64,000 bases of DNA from positions 389,501 to 453,500 of the forward strand of contig JARUPY010000353.1 in assembly GCA_029817715.1 (NCBI GenBank). Direction: 5' to 3'. Below, one piece after another: positions 1 to 13,120 of the stretch (its first letter is position 1; each line of letters begins with the position of its first letter). Under the pieces are notes generated by a model. The model was given only the letters and a program-made list of their open reading frames with translations. It was not told the origin of the DNA and searched no databases. Source of the stretch: Melastoma dodecandrum. Lineage: Eukaryota; Streptophyta; Magnoliopsida; Myrtales; Melastomataceae. Made by a program: the position numbers and the translations under genes.

Positions 1-37
1 CCACACAGGCACAAAGGTGTAAAGTAAAAGTACTCAC

Positions 38-3000
38 TGGAGGCAAACAAGAACTGGATGCTTCTCCTGAAGCGGCGTGCAGCTTTACTTTTTCCTGGAA
101 GGGTTCTTGACCTATGATTTGCATGCCTGCAGAACTACCGGAAAAGGGGGGCAAACAGAAAGGAAATTCCAATCCTGATGGCCTGCTATGTTTGGGTATT
201 GATTTAAACGAATTCCGGCGTAATGACTCCATTTGGTGAGCATTAGGGGCACAAAGTCCCAGAACTGGCAACAGTTTGTTGGACTCTGTGGCAGAATACA
301 ATGTGCCTTCTTTAGCGCGGTTACCACGGCTGTCAGACAGAATTCGACGAGAAACCATGATTTGGTTTTGTTCCTTTGCCTTGAACTCATCCTCTTTCTC
401 ATTTTCAGGGTCAGTTGCCGGGATTTCTTTCTTGGGCCGAATTAGGGCAGCAGCTTCATCAGCATTTGGGATCTCTGCTGAAGGATGTTCAGGGGTTGCT
501 TTATGTCCTGACCCCTCTCCACATCTACCATCAGCGATAGGCTGAGGCTCTACCATCTTGGTTCTCCTAGCCAAACGCTCTTTCTGGCGAGCCCGGAGCT
601 TTGAACTGGGAATGTGATATTAGATAAGTTAGCAATAGAATAGCATAAGCACTGACAATGAATACAAAATTCCAAGGTTTGTCCATTTTTTTCTCGTGCC
701 ATTAAAATTTTCTAGTCGTCCAACAGAAATCAAATAGAACTTTCAACCAAAAGTGCTGTTACCGGATGATACATATGGCAAAAGTACAGGAGCAGAAACG
801 TATCACCAAACAAAGCAAAATTCAGAACAAAATTCAACAGAAGCTTACAACTGCCAGACCCCTTTATCATTTAAAGAGAAAAATTATTAAGTGATTAGAA
901 GTGAGGCCAGACAGAAACCGGAACTTACTATTTATCTTTAAGTGCGCGTCCAGCCGGAGTATATACACGCTGTGGCTCTGGTTCGGGGTCTGGCTCCTCT
1001 TCATCGCCACTCTGCAGGAACTTGCTTTCTTAGACAAGAAAAGGTCACCAATACTATTTGTATAGCTGATTATAACACAGCTACACTCAAAATCTTACAG
1101 GACATCACATACAAGGTATGAAAATCAGATCCGTTCGCCGGTTTACATATGACTGTTTAATGACAATTAACAACAGATTTAGGAAGTTTAAACCTCTCTT
1201 AAGCTCATGAATCAACATTATTTCAATCATTTATAAGAATGCAATTTAAAAAATTGTACGACCAAAAAGAAAACATAACTTCCATGCAGACAGAAAAGAG
1301 ACCAGAGGTTGCTCTCGAACAAGTCATGACTGCATTTCACGCGCTTTATATGTAGGGTTGAGACCGTAACACTGAACTGAGAGACTAGCAACCCTAAACC
1401 TTACAAAAGACCCGTCGCACCTTCAAAAAAGCAAAAAATAATTTGTAAAAGCAGAAAATGTTTTGAGCATGAAAATGAACTACTGACAGAGAATCAACAA
1501 GGAAGAACAATTCCTTTAATTTTTTATAATATCAGCCTTAAACTTAAACATAACTAAATTTAGTAAAAATTTCCTGCAGCTTTGCAAATACTTTGCCAAG
1601 TTGGTAATCGTAGAGAATACGGGTGCTAAATCTCTTTCTATGGGGGAAAATGGCTAAACATCCGTCATGACAATCTACGTTTTAGGCCAGCAATAGTAAA
1701 TGAAACAAGAAAACCAAAAGAGTAGAAATCTAGGCTGGAAAAGCTACAGGGATGTATATGTCAAAACATGTGCCGCGTATGGCTAACTCAATAATGAAGT
1801 TTTGATCCAATCCACCAAGAAATCAGGAGGGACTTCTTTAGAGCGTCTTCTTTTATTCAAGCAATTAAGTTTTCATTGCAGCGCTATCAGAGTAGATTCT
1901 GAATAAAATATGTAAAACTGTTAGTGCATGGAAGGAAGAAATTCGCCATCAACCCACTAACAGACTACTATCGCATTAAGCCAACATACTCACCAGAAAG
2001 GAACATTCATAATTGTGTTAAACAGCAAATTGATCTAAATTCTTTCTCAAATAGGTTACAGAAGCACTCAAATGCTCACAAAGGTGAAGCCACAAAGCTA
2101 CGACAAGAATGTGAACCTCGTGATGAACTTCACTTATAGTGGAAGGACATGCTTCCCTATAAGAAACCGCTTTTCTTTGGCGCTTTCCTCTGCCCAAAGA
2201 TGCTTCCTCCTCATATTGGTATTTCTCCCATCTACATAGAGAATTGAACAGTTAAACGTATTATAATTGGCCGAAGAGATAAACATTAAAAGGACATGAT
2301 ACGACCAATAAGCATGATAGTGTTATTTTCGCACATGCGAATATAAGCCATCAGGATTCTCGGACGAAATCTGGCAAGTCCCATTAATGCATCTCCAATT
2401 TTGTATCAATGTGAATCCACTGGGCATTAAATGCTAATTACAATTTCATTCTACAAACAAAATAAACTTTGGGAAGATCGTGACTCAGAAGCGAGATGGG
2501 ATATCAGCTCCATCAGTTTTATATTCTCGAACCTTTGGAGCTTATGTTATCGTCGACAGGTAAGTTTTCCACCATAGCCTTCATATTCTCGACAACGTCA
2601 CCTCAGGGTGAACAAAAGCATATAACTGAGAAACAACTTCCCTTCAAAAACTATAGGAATTAATAAGTCGTTCTTTCTTATTGTGCAATTCAATGCTTGC
2701 TTGGTTCAAGAGTACGACACAAGTTTGGCCTATTTAGCTCCTAAGGATATGAAATATTAGGAGCTTGGTACACTTGGATGGTAAAAAGGAATGGAGAAAA
2801 TACATGCCGGATTTGAATCAGTAACATATGGCCAACAAAAGTAAATCAAATTCCTACAAACAAATCATACATGAAATCCCAAAATTTAATTTAACCTGAC
2901 ATAGATAACCATAAACGCGATAACTTATTTAAAGATCCAGGGACATTAAGAAGGGATGCTGTGAAAGAATTACGACCACCTCACTGAGGACATGTCTAAA

Positions 3001-6000
3001 ACGAATTAAAAACACCCGGCCAAAATGATGGCAGATCAACAATGTGAGGACACTCACTTTGCATGACTTTGCTTCATCCTTCACCCGGCATATTATGCCA
3101 AAAGGCAAGAGCTTACAGAAAGATAAACTAACAATAATGAAGTACCTCACTCGCAAAAGTTTATCCCATTCATTCTCCGCAGGGACATCGGGCAAATTTT
3201 CTTCCTTCTTTTCCAAACTCAATGTTTCATCAGCTTCAACAGGAGGTAAATCTCCATCCTCTTTATCTTCAACTGGCTCATCACTCCAGTCAAGAGACTA
3301 TAAAATTGGAGAAAAAAGTATTCAACGGGTTAGCTTAATTCAAATCCAAAACTTATAGGGAGATATGTAAAGTGCTCAAGAGAATAAGAAAATCCATTTA
3401 TTAAGAAAAACAGAGAACTACCTTTACTGAACCAAGTACGTCATTTTCTGTGTATCCCTCAGTAGATTCATTGGATCCATTTTGAAGATCTGACCGATCC
3501 AGCAATTTTCTAATTGAATAATCATCCCATACAATCTTGCTGCTGCCATCCGTACACTTATCCTGGTAAACATCTCCCAAACCACCACCTCTCTTTCTGC
3601 TCCTTTGTTCCAAAGTTAGAACTGCTGTATCTGTAATATTACCACCTTCAGGAGCCTCTTTCAACACTGAAGAATCCCTAAAAAGTTCTTCCGTACCCCA
3701 CCGGAGGATATCCTCAACTTCCTTTTGAGAACCAGATTTATTTACAAATAGCTGATCAAGCATTAATTTCTTCTTAGCAAGCTGCAATATACGTTCTTCA
3801 ACACTTGCCCGAACGACAAGCCGATACACCAACAACCTGTTTGATTGTCCGATTCGATGCGCCCTATTCATGGCCTGGATATCAGCATGTGGATTGAAGT
3901 CAGAATCATATATGATAACTGTGTCAGCAGAGGCCAAATTGATCCCAAGGCCACAAGACCGCGTTGACAACAAGAATATAAAGCGACTTTTGTCTTGATT
4001 AAAGCGAGCAATAGCTGTCTGACGGTCAGATACAGAAACAGAACCATCCACTCTCTCATACATCTTGGGCCCAAATTCGACTGTGATGTAATCCTCCAGG
4101 ATATCCAAAAGCTTTGTCATCTGGGAGAAAATCAGCACACGATGACCTTCCTTGTATAGCACCTTAAGCATGGAATGCAGAAGAGTAAGCTTTGCAGATG
4201 CCTTAATCCGCATTTCGTGGAGGAACTCCATTGATCCAGAATCAGGCTCTGTACCAGGCATTAGATAGGGATGATTGCAAACTTTCCTTAACTGCATCAC
4301 AATATTCAGCATTGATTGCTGCGCCACTCCCTTCCCAATATTCCTTAGTATCTGGTAATTCTTTGTCAGAATGGCACGATAGTATTCAGCTTGGATGGAT
4401 GATAGCTCAACAGGAACCATCCGTTCAATTTTCGGGGGTATGTTTTGCATAGCATCCTTTTTAAGCCTTCTTAACATGTGTGGAGTGACAAGTTTCTTAA
4501 GCTCCTCAACTTTTTCAGCAGTTGTAAGATCAGTAAAATTTTCCTCAAAAGAAGAGATGGATGGAAATGAAGATGGCTGTAAGAAATTGAGCAAGTTGTA
4601 CATCTCACCAAGATTGTTTTGAAGTGGTGTTCCGGTTAACAGCACGCGATGCTGAAAAGAGAATGTATTAAGCAAGCTAAACAGCTTACTCTCGGAATTT
4701 TTTAAACGATGCCCCTCATCCACCACTAGAACTTCCCACGGGACTCCACGTAGATGAGATGAATCAGCAAGAACCATTTCATATGTGGTCAAGAGTACAT
4801 GAAACTTATAAGACGATGTTTTCCTAGAGATATCACTGGGATCTGTAGCATGCCATTCATACTGTCGAATGATTGATCTTGCCTTTGCACATCCATGATA
4901 CTCAACAACTTTCAACTGAGGATTCCATAGTGCAAACTCAGAAACCCAGTTAGGCATGGTGGAAAGAGGAACTAAAACCAGACACGGAAGAGGAGCTTTG
5001 AACTCAAAATATAGCGATGAGATGAAAGCACATGCTGACACAGTTTTTCCCAATCCCATCTCATCTGCAAGGATAACGTTCTTAGACTTGTACCAGCTCT
5101 TACGCAACCAATTCAATGCTTCGAGCTGGTGTGGGAACAATGAACCCCCTTTTAGTTCAGCAGGTTGCTCCATCAGATTAACAATCTCCCTGGGGCGACC
5201 CACCTTACCTTTGATCACCTGCTTTCGCATAGAGTCCTTTTCCCGTGTTTGTTGCTCCAACTGATAGAAAGCATCAATAAGATGCGAGCATTTTTTAAGA
5301 ACAGGTTCGTCCAACTTCTCCCAAGTGCATTCATCATAAGACAAGCGTGTCCATTTCACAAGAGCTTCATCACAACCGTTTGAAGAACTGAGGGCAATCA
5401 CACACTGGGGCTGATTCCAACTTTCTTCACTAATATTTATTAATGAATTTCCATATTTAGCCCGATAGTTTTCCAATTTTCTTTTTGCAAGAACTTTTAG
5501 CCGGGACTCAGAAATCCAAGTATTGTGGATGTGAGACTTCCCAACCCACTTGACAAGAAACTCATACGAAGAACTATCCTTTTCCATTGTCGCACATTCT
5601 TCCATTGAAGATTTCGTAGTTTCATTAGGGACAGTTTTTTTCCCTGTATCTACCCCTGCTTCATTATGCAAATCCATCTTACCTGTCACAATATCATCAT
5701 CTCCTTTACTTTTTGATTTGGTATCCATTTCAGAGTTAGCCACCACAGAATTTTCCGATACATAACTGATGGCCAGAGAAGCGTCCTCGCATTCATTGGT
5801 GGCATTCCTCTCCACTGGCGATTCCCCTGCATCTTCATTCACCCCCAAGCCATTGCCACATTTCGAGTCCTTATTTGAGACTCTCCTCTCTGATAGGAGA
5901 CTCAAATTGTCACTGCTTCTTAATTTATCCTTCCCAGAGTTCCTTAAAGAGGTCTGAAGATCATCCATTGGACTAAGTGGAGATCCAGCATCTTCACACA

Positions 6001-8390
6001 CTTTTCTGGAAGCATCAGTAGTAGGAGGTAGTTGTTGATTTTCTTCACCAGTCAATAAACCAGAATGTGAGTAATCCCCATGTGTCCCATTTGGAAGTAA
6101 AGAAATCGCAGCATCATCTTTTATTCGGCAACCTAAAATGCGATCAACCTGAAAAAAATCGCTTCTTTCATACGGTGTTACGTTGATATCAATTCATGTT
6201 AATTTTTTTATTCAATAAAAATTACCTGTTGGTATTCGTTGATGATATCACCTCCACAGCTCTTTCCAACCAAAAGAGACTCTGCTTTGAGTGGCTTTAT
6301 TGCTTTTATTTTGACCTTGTCTATGATCATCTGCATCACATTATTAACAGTTGAATGCACGCTACTGAAAAACAGGGCACTCGAAGCACATTTTTTCATC
6401 AAGAACACGTCAAAGTCATAAAGAAGAGAAAATTCTTTTCAAGAAAAATGAGCAGAGAATATGAATTAAGAGGCCCCTACCCCGCACCTACCAATTCAGG
6501 AAGGGAAATAAAAAAGAACATACCCTAACTATCAGCACTAAAAATTTAATCTCAACCAAAAATTGACAACAAACTAAAAAATCAGCAGATTATCACTATA
6601 TTTACAACCCGGGATGACATTAACATTAGTCATAAATAAGAATGAAGCAATCACAATTTACAAATAACAACAGATTAGAGGGATATATCACTGTTTCCCC
6701 CTGGACTTCATATCAGGAGAATTAACAATTAGTAGATCAGCACATGAAATGGCTATCATATTCCTCCAAATTATCTAAAGAAAGATCACAAAGTTTTATA
6801 AAAAAAATAAAACTACACCAGTTTGAGTGTAAAGCTTGCAAGAGAAGACTACCTTTTCCCTAGCTCCAATAAATTTCCCATTCTCCTCTGAAGATGATTT
6901 CACGGACCCCTCCACTTTGTTCTTCTTTAAATGAAGTGATCCTTTCACCGCTTTCTTTGTTTTTCTCTTGAGTCGAACTTTGCCCTTTTCCACATCACTT
7001 TCAAACCCATCATCAACTTTGCTCTTCAATTTGCCATTATTTTTTTTGACGCGTTTTCTTTTCTCACTACTTCTCAGAGAAGTGCAAGTTTCCCCAACAA
7101 GTGGATTATCGGGAGAGGAACCACGGCCAGAAAACTGAAGATCCTTTTCTGAAACTTGTTCTTCTGGATGCAAAATCGTGGCTGTTGAATTAGGCGAAGC
7201 TTGTATAGATGGGGAAACAAGCTTTCTGATTTCCTCGTCCTCCTCGACAGCAGCCGTACTGGCAACAGGCATCCACTCTCTTGATTCAGCTGCTGAGATA
7301 TCAGTCATGACATTTGTGTTCTCGAGTAGAGTTTTAAGATTTCCTTTACTGCCTAAGGACCTCTTCTTTGACATTGCAGGGATGCGTAACACTCGCTGTC
7401 TTTTCTCTGAATTTGATTTATGAGGTGAAGCTTCATCTGCCTTGGTATCAGCATGATTTGAAACAGTATTCAAGGAATTGATGGAATCAGCTGGATCATT
7501 TTTCAAACAGCAGCTTGGACAGTGCCACTTTCCATTGGGAATCCTCTTCAATGGGAAAGCAAAGGAATAAAGAAAGGAGAATCAATAACGGAAGTGAAGA
7601 TATGGATGTCACTGTGAAATAAAACCAATGCTTGAAGATATATGTTACCTTAAGAGGAGGATCAAGACACTCGAGATGATAAGTTCGCGGACAACTTTCG
7701 CAGCACAACAAGTTGCCTCCCAGGTCACAGATGACACATTCATAGTAGTACTGTCAGATGATAACATAAAAAACCATTATTTTCTCCGTGTCCGTTACAT
7801 TTCCCCCTCAAACAGAATGAGCAGGAACAGAAACTATGCAAACACAGTCGAGAAAAATAACCAAAACAATTCAGTGATAAATTCTACTTAACTCGATAAG
7901 AGGGTTGCCAATCTCAGGTTTATGTAGCTTGAACAACAGGTGACAAAAAAAATAAGCTTTGCATCCAAATCTTTGCCAGAGAACACAACAATTGAATCAT
8001 AAAACATTGCCTCCCATCACATACACAAAATTTTAGAACCTTTCCAGACTGCTAATGTGAGCCATTTGAAAAACCATAAGGTAGTGGATAAAGGTGGTTT
8101 CACAAAAGATAATTAGGAAAAGATCAAACAGAATCCATAAAGAAATGTCAATGCAGAGAACATGTGTGCCTCACCCCATCATCTCCTTTCTTCTTGATTG
8201 ATGAAGGTAAGGCAGGATTTAGGTCCCCATCTGGACTTTGCTTAGGAGGTGACCTTTTTCTGAGCGACTCGGAGGCCGTTGAACTTTGGTCTCTTTCATT
8301 AACAATATGCGATCCTCCCAATATTTTCCTTCTCTTGCCCTTTAAGACCCAGTTATTGGCAATCTTATCGGTCAACGAACCACTGTCCAT
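38..8390 (-). CDS. CHR4: CHD/Mi-2-type chromatin remodelling ATPase, CHR4 (PICKLE-related), 3' end beyond window
   Basis: Coding exons on the minus strand are 8390-8175, 7750-7649, 7545-6853, 6330-6226, 6148-3422, 3297-3146, 2231-2117, 1011-929 and 605-38. All junctions keep frame, giving 1587 residues, and bases 1-37 are intron. A C4HC3 PHD finger lies at about residues 73-118 ([24 protein letters not shown]). Two chromodomains follow near 566-603 ([15 protein letters not shown]) and 633-668 ([15 protein letters not shown]). The SNF2 ATPase has Walker A DEMGLGKT near 734 and the Walker B box DEGH near 849; helicase motif VI is NRAHRIGQ. The C-terminal part ([28 protein letters not shown]) is typical of plant CHR4. 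The family is nuclear and slides nucleosomes using ATP. The start is the MDSGSLTDK methionine, which matches the family start. The 2117 donor (GTTCAC) is weak and the 6330 acceptor was chosen by frame, so those two borders are the least sure. Confidence 0.93.
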
Positions 8391-10200
8391 CTTCAAAAAC
8401 AAAAACTCACATTGGAGGTCAGAAAAAGCTAACTGTTCAGCAAATCGACCCGTCAAATACTCTTCGACTTCAATGGAACATATCCTGTAAGAAGAAATGT
8501 CAGTATATGTCAATGTGCTTAAGTAATAAAAGAAGAACATTCAATGCAAATTATCTAAAACAACACTGAAAGAAACCACTGGCGTTAGCCTGTCAAGCAT
8601 CCATCCTTATTCGTTCTCCGAGACCAACCGCATTGTTGATTGAAATCATTTCCTCCATGTCCTTATGTTGTTAAATTATAAATCAAACTCTAGTAATCTA
8701 ATAAATATTATGTCTCGATCTCCTCTTTTAGTATTGGCCGCATGTAAAAATCCTCGAATACGGGAGATTTCATTTCACGCACTTCTTTCTTCGAAAACAG
8801 TTTTCCCTAGACTTTATCATTCCTACAAGCATAGCATTTATTACCCGGAAAACAACACCTCACAAATTCATGGCCTTCTAAACGTGAAAGATGCAGAAAA
8901 GCCGCGACAAGGTCTGTTATAGGCAATGCCTGAAGGTGGAGCCGTGGTTAGTTACCAGATCAAGGCGAAAAACAACTATCCTTAACCGTATGGTAATGTA
9001 TGGCATGAAATCCACATATTGCGAAAAAATGTACCAGCAAACCCAATCACACGTGCAATAACATACAGGTCGACTCCCGAAGTGCGTCGTCACATACATG
9101 CTCACGGAGTGAATTGCGGCATCCTCTTATCAGCTGACGGACGGACTTGAACGATAATCAATAGTAAAAAGCAGAGGCTTCCTGTACCTTTAGTTACCTA
9201 AAAACTAAAACCCCACAACTCCACTCCAACACCCCTCCTTCCACACAAACTCCAAACAAAAATCAAAAGCCTTGGAACACTACAAAAGGGAGCCGCCAAT
9301 TCCAAAAGCTTAAATCAAATCGACCAGGAAACACGCACGCCCAGAAAACAAAAACAGCTGAAACCAACAGCAGACACGAAACCCACAACAGAACAAACCC
9401 AACAAACAGGGAGAAATGTGGGGGGGGAAGCAAGGGAAACAACAATCACCACGAGACAAGGGGCAGGAAGGCGAGTCTATCAATCCATGAGGTGGGGTCA
9501 TGCGAGTGAGGGAAGGGGGGTGGCAAGATTTAGGGCACGATGGGGGGGGGAGGGGGTGGAATCGGGGAGATTGGAGAGGGGATGGTGAAGAAAAATGCGT
9601 TTCTTTGACAGGGAGAGAGAGATAGAGACATAGAGAGAGGGGGGGTGATAACGAGGCTTAGACAGGGGAGGGAAAGAGGACTAAAGGGGGGCACGGAATA
9701 CGATCTGACATGGCAACCGCACGCAGACCGAGCCCCACACACCCACAACCCCGCTTCCTCGGACCCCCACCCTCAGCAACTCGAACCCAACCCCTCCCAG
9801 CCCAACACCCCTATCTCTCTCTCTATGTCTATGTCTCCCCTGTCCCTGTCCTTGCCTGGTGTGTGTCCGTAGGTTAATGACAAGGACATCCGGGAGGGGG
9901 GGGGGGGTGCTGGCTGCTGGGGCTGCTGTTTGCTTCCCCCCCCTCTCCTGCTTTGTTGTCGTCGTCCAAGACCAGTTGTCCCATGACACGTGGACACCTT
10001 CCCCCCCTGGGAACCACCCCCGGATTTTATTCCCCCTCCTCTCTCTTTTCCGCTTTTTCTCCCTGCCCATCTCCCCCAAACCACCCCTCGCGATGAGGTC
10101 GAAGAAGAAGAGCGTCCCCATAATCACCATCATCATTCTCCTCCTCTTCACCCCCAACCATGCCTCCTCTCTCTTCTCTCTCTCTCAGTCTTCTCTAACT
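8391..10200 (-). promoter_or_regulatory. Presumed 5' leader, leader intron and promoter of CHR4
   Basis: No coding homology is visible here. An acceptor-like site lies just upstream of the CHR4 start (minus strand, near 8465-8485), so the leader probably contains an intron. From about 9410 to 10170 the sequence is strongly biased on one strand, with G-runs at 9541-9551 and 9894-9906 and long pyrimidine tracts at 9990-10190. This is typical of a plant core promoter and leader. Several open frames occur in this low-complexity stretch, but they look like products of composition. Confidence 0.4.
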
Positions 10201-11164
10201 AGCCATTAACAATAGAAACAACATGATGCCTGTAGACGATTATTCTATTGACTTTCCGCTTTAGGTAATTATTTAACAAAACAGCCCTCCACTGCCACTC
10301 CCATTGCCATTCTCGTAAAATAAGTCTCATACGTAGTAATTAGTGTGATATTAACAATAGTTTTGGAGCTTTCTTCCTTTATGACTTTTTAGTTCGTGTC
10401 AAACTCATATTTACTCTACTAATGTTAAAAATTTGACGTCTCAAACGTCATCTAGATTTTACTAAAAATAATTTGAAAAATTCGATACAAAAACAAAATA
10501 CGAGTTTATCCTTTAAGAAATAAAACTGAAGAGTCCCTAAGAAATAAAATTGCAGGAAAGTTAATGCTCTTCAATAGAAAGACTTTCATTTTTCTAATAA
10601 AAATTTCTAAAAATAATCAAATTACTCTTCTTCAGCAAATTTGCATTCCGGTGTTAATGCTGGAAAAAGTTAGAGCATTGCCAATTAATTAATCTTGTCA
10701 GATAAGGTAGAGCCATAATCCCATTCTATTTATTATTCATGAATACTTTTACCTACTCTGAAATGAAGATAGAAATTCCACGTCAGCCTTCCGCTATTCA
10801 ATTCCATCGACCCCAACCGCGCCGATGGTGCAGCGCAGCAGCAGACCTGAGCACATGCTCGACCAAACGTTCTACACAACATGATGTATAATCCTTACTA
10901 ATAGGCGAGAAAAATGTGTGCCGCGTTGAGTTTTTAAATTTAAAAATTAAACTGGTAAGAAATAAATATCAAAATAAAGAATCATAATTTAATAGATGGA
11001 AAAGCCTAGGATCAAGTATTCCCACCTTGTTTCGTTAAACCTCTTCACTCGTTTATATCATTTGTTAATGAACATTTTACTAATGTGATCCGACAATGTT
11101 GACATGGTTCTAATGATGTGTCGCATAGTATGTTTGACTTACTATAATTTTACCTGCAACGTCA
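10201..11164. other. AT-rich intergenic DNA, nothing recognised
   Basis: This stretch between the CHR4 promoter and the probable LTR is AT-rich. It has no open frame, splice pattern or RNA gene that I can support. It may be old repeat DNA. Confidence 0.4.
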
Positions 11165-12740
11165 TGTAACGATGATATATTTTCTAATAAAGAAAAATTA
11201 TCACGATCTTTAAATGATTATTTCAGATCAAATGATGTAATTAGAAAATATTTCCATAATTAGATATTTTAATAATTAATTAATTGTAAATTATCTTAAT
11301 TAATTTATTAATTCAAAATAATAATATTCCTAAGCATATTATTTGAAAAGATAAAATTATATTATTAAAGATGAAAATTTCCTATTGACATTATGTAAGG
11401 AGATTACGTGAATAAGAAACACCTAATGATTAACCAATTTGGAATGAATCAATTAACTTTGGATAGTCCCCAGATGCCACATCAGATTTCTCAGGAATAA
11501 AATATTTTTCTTTCCAACTATAGAAGGTTGCTCCCAAAATTTGGCTCCAACCACTGTAATGCGATAACTTGAGATTGGACGATCCGATTGATGCGAAATC
11601 AATCAGAGATTGTTTCCAATCATTTTATTCATCATGGGAATGAATCTCGTCATATTTTGTTTTTCAGAAAAATAAATTTCCTTAAATAGAAGGATAGAAC
11701 CGCTGTATAAAAGAAAAACACAAAAACAACTTATTCTGAATTATCGTACTGAGCGTGGTAAGTCTTGGCATTTCGCAACGTTATTGGCTTTAACGTGTGT
11801 GTGAGTGTGCAGGACGGATTCTCCAGCGAGCATTCTCGCAGGAGGTGACTACAGCGGATTGAGCGTAGGTGAAGCCGCTCCGGTGACGTCGGTGGTTACA
11901 GATTTGAGGGACTCGAACGGAACTTTGTCCGTAACGTCGAATTGTGTGCACTAGGGCCTGAGGAGAAGGTTCGTTGATTGGTGAGTCGGCGTACAGAGTT
12001 GGTTAGAGAGAAGGTGTCCATAGTAGGCGTTCAGCGGTGAGGGACTTCCAACCTTTTGTAGTTGGTTATTTGTTTGTCTGTTTGTTTGGAGCAGATGTGC
12101 ATTGGTGAAGCCACTCCGTAGGCTTCGTTGGCTATAAATCCGAAGGACTTGGCCGGGGAAGCTTTTCGTAACGCCAGGTGGGCGTACAGTATGTCTAAGA
12201 GAAGGTTTCTGCAGCAGGCATAAGTTGTGAGGGACTACAGCCTCCTGTAGACGGTTATCTTTATTTGTTTTGCAGATTATATCAAAAACACAAAAAGAGA
12301 AGCATACCAGATGACGTACGAACACGTGGAGGAAGCGTCATCAAGTCTGTTCGCAGATCCATAGAAAGGACAGCTCGTTACAACGTCACAGAAGGCTGAA
12401 GCTTCCAACCAGAGTTCTGTACTTGCCAACTCATTCCAAATTCAACAAGAGATTGTCTTGTATTGGTTAAGCTAGTCTTACCGTCCCGTGGTTAAAGAAA
12501 TTGTTTTTCTTTTACCACAGAATGTTCAACCTTCTACAACTGTAATCGCTACTTATAAATATTAGTGAAAGCGACCGAAAGTGGACATAGGTTTATTCAC
12601 CGAAACACTATAAAACATTGTGCTGTAAACCACAGAAGTTAAGCCTTCCGCTGTGAGAGTTCTGTGACTTTGTCACGAAAGTTCCATTCGAACAAAAAGA
12701 CTAATTCACCCCCTCTTAGTCACAATCAAAGGCCAACAGA
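11165..12740 (+). mobile_element. Probable solo LTR (or LTR fragment) of a Ty1/Copia-type retrotransposon
   Basis: The block begins TGTAACGATG. It contains a promoter-like region (TATAAAAG near 11706, after an AAATAGAAGG stretch) and ends in a C-rich motif (TTCACCCCCTCTTAGT, 12705-12720) before CCAACA near 12738. That C-rich motif just inside the end, with TG..CA borders, is common in large plant Copia LTRs. No gag-pol frame lies on either side, so a solo LTR left by LTR-LTR recombination, or a fragment, is the best reading. The R-like region has internal degenerate repeats (see the separate entry). I found no convincing target-site duplication, so both borders are approximate. Confidence 0.5.
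11869..12262 (+). repeat. Degenerate internal tandem repeat inside the probable LTR
   Basis: A segment starting GTGAAGCC(G/A)CTCCG at 11869 recurs at 12104, including a shared CGTAACG(T/C)C and the following GAGAAGGTT. The part at about 11985-12071 (CGGCGTACAG, GAGGGACT, GTAGTTGGTTAT) recurs at 12177-12262. The period is about 200-235 bp and the copies are clearly diverged. Confidence 0.6.
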
Positions 12741-12750
12741 TAACCACTAT

Positions 12751-13060
12751 AATGTGATCTGATACTAACCAATACAATATTGCGTGCTTACTGATACCTT
12801 GAGCATGACGGATAGATCGAACGCTTCTCCTGCCATGTGACGACGAACATTCTGGTTATGTAATGCGATCATAACCGATACACGAGAAGAAGGCACGTTA
12901 GGCAATAGTCGGGCGTGACGGATGGCACGAGCTTTTCTTCTTCCCCGAGTCAACAAACATTATGATCTAATCCTAACCAATATGTGAGAAAATGGAATGC
13001 TGCTTGCTGACATGACAGATACACGCGAGGCACGCCAGGCACGACGCGGGGCCATGAATC
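12751..13060 (+). repeat. Three-copy degenerate tandem repeat, period about 105 bp
   Basis: Units start near 12751, 12859 and 12958. Each has a core like ATGnGATCnnATnCTAACCnATA, followed about 50 bases later by (C/G)(A/G)TGAC(G/A)GAT, and units 1 and 2 also share GACGAACATT / CAACAAACATT. The array lies between the probable LTR and the potassium transporter 3' end. I see no coding potential. Confidence 0.6.
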
Positions 13061-13120
13061 CGTCGGCCGAGGAGAAAGATCATCATCAAAGACGTCATTG
13101 GTGTAATTATCATTCTGCTG

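Noticed and set aside
9681..10157. 158-codon minus-strand frame and several shorter plus-strand frames
   Set aside because: They lie in strand-biased, low-complexity promoter and leader sequence upstream of CHR4 and encode Pro/Arg/Gly-rich strings with no recognisable family.
12751..13060. CRISPR-like array
   Set aside because: Only three diverged units with no constant-length spacers, in a plant nuclear context.
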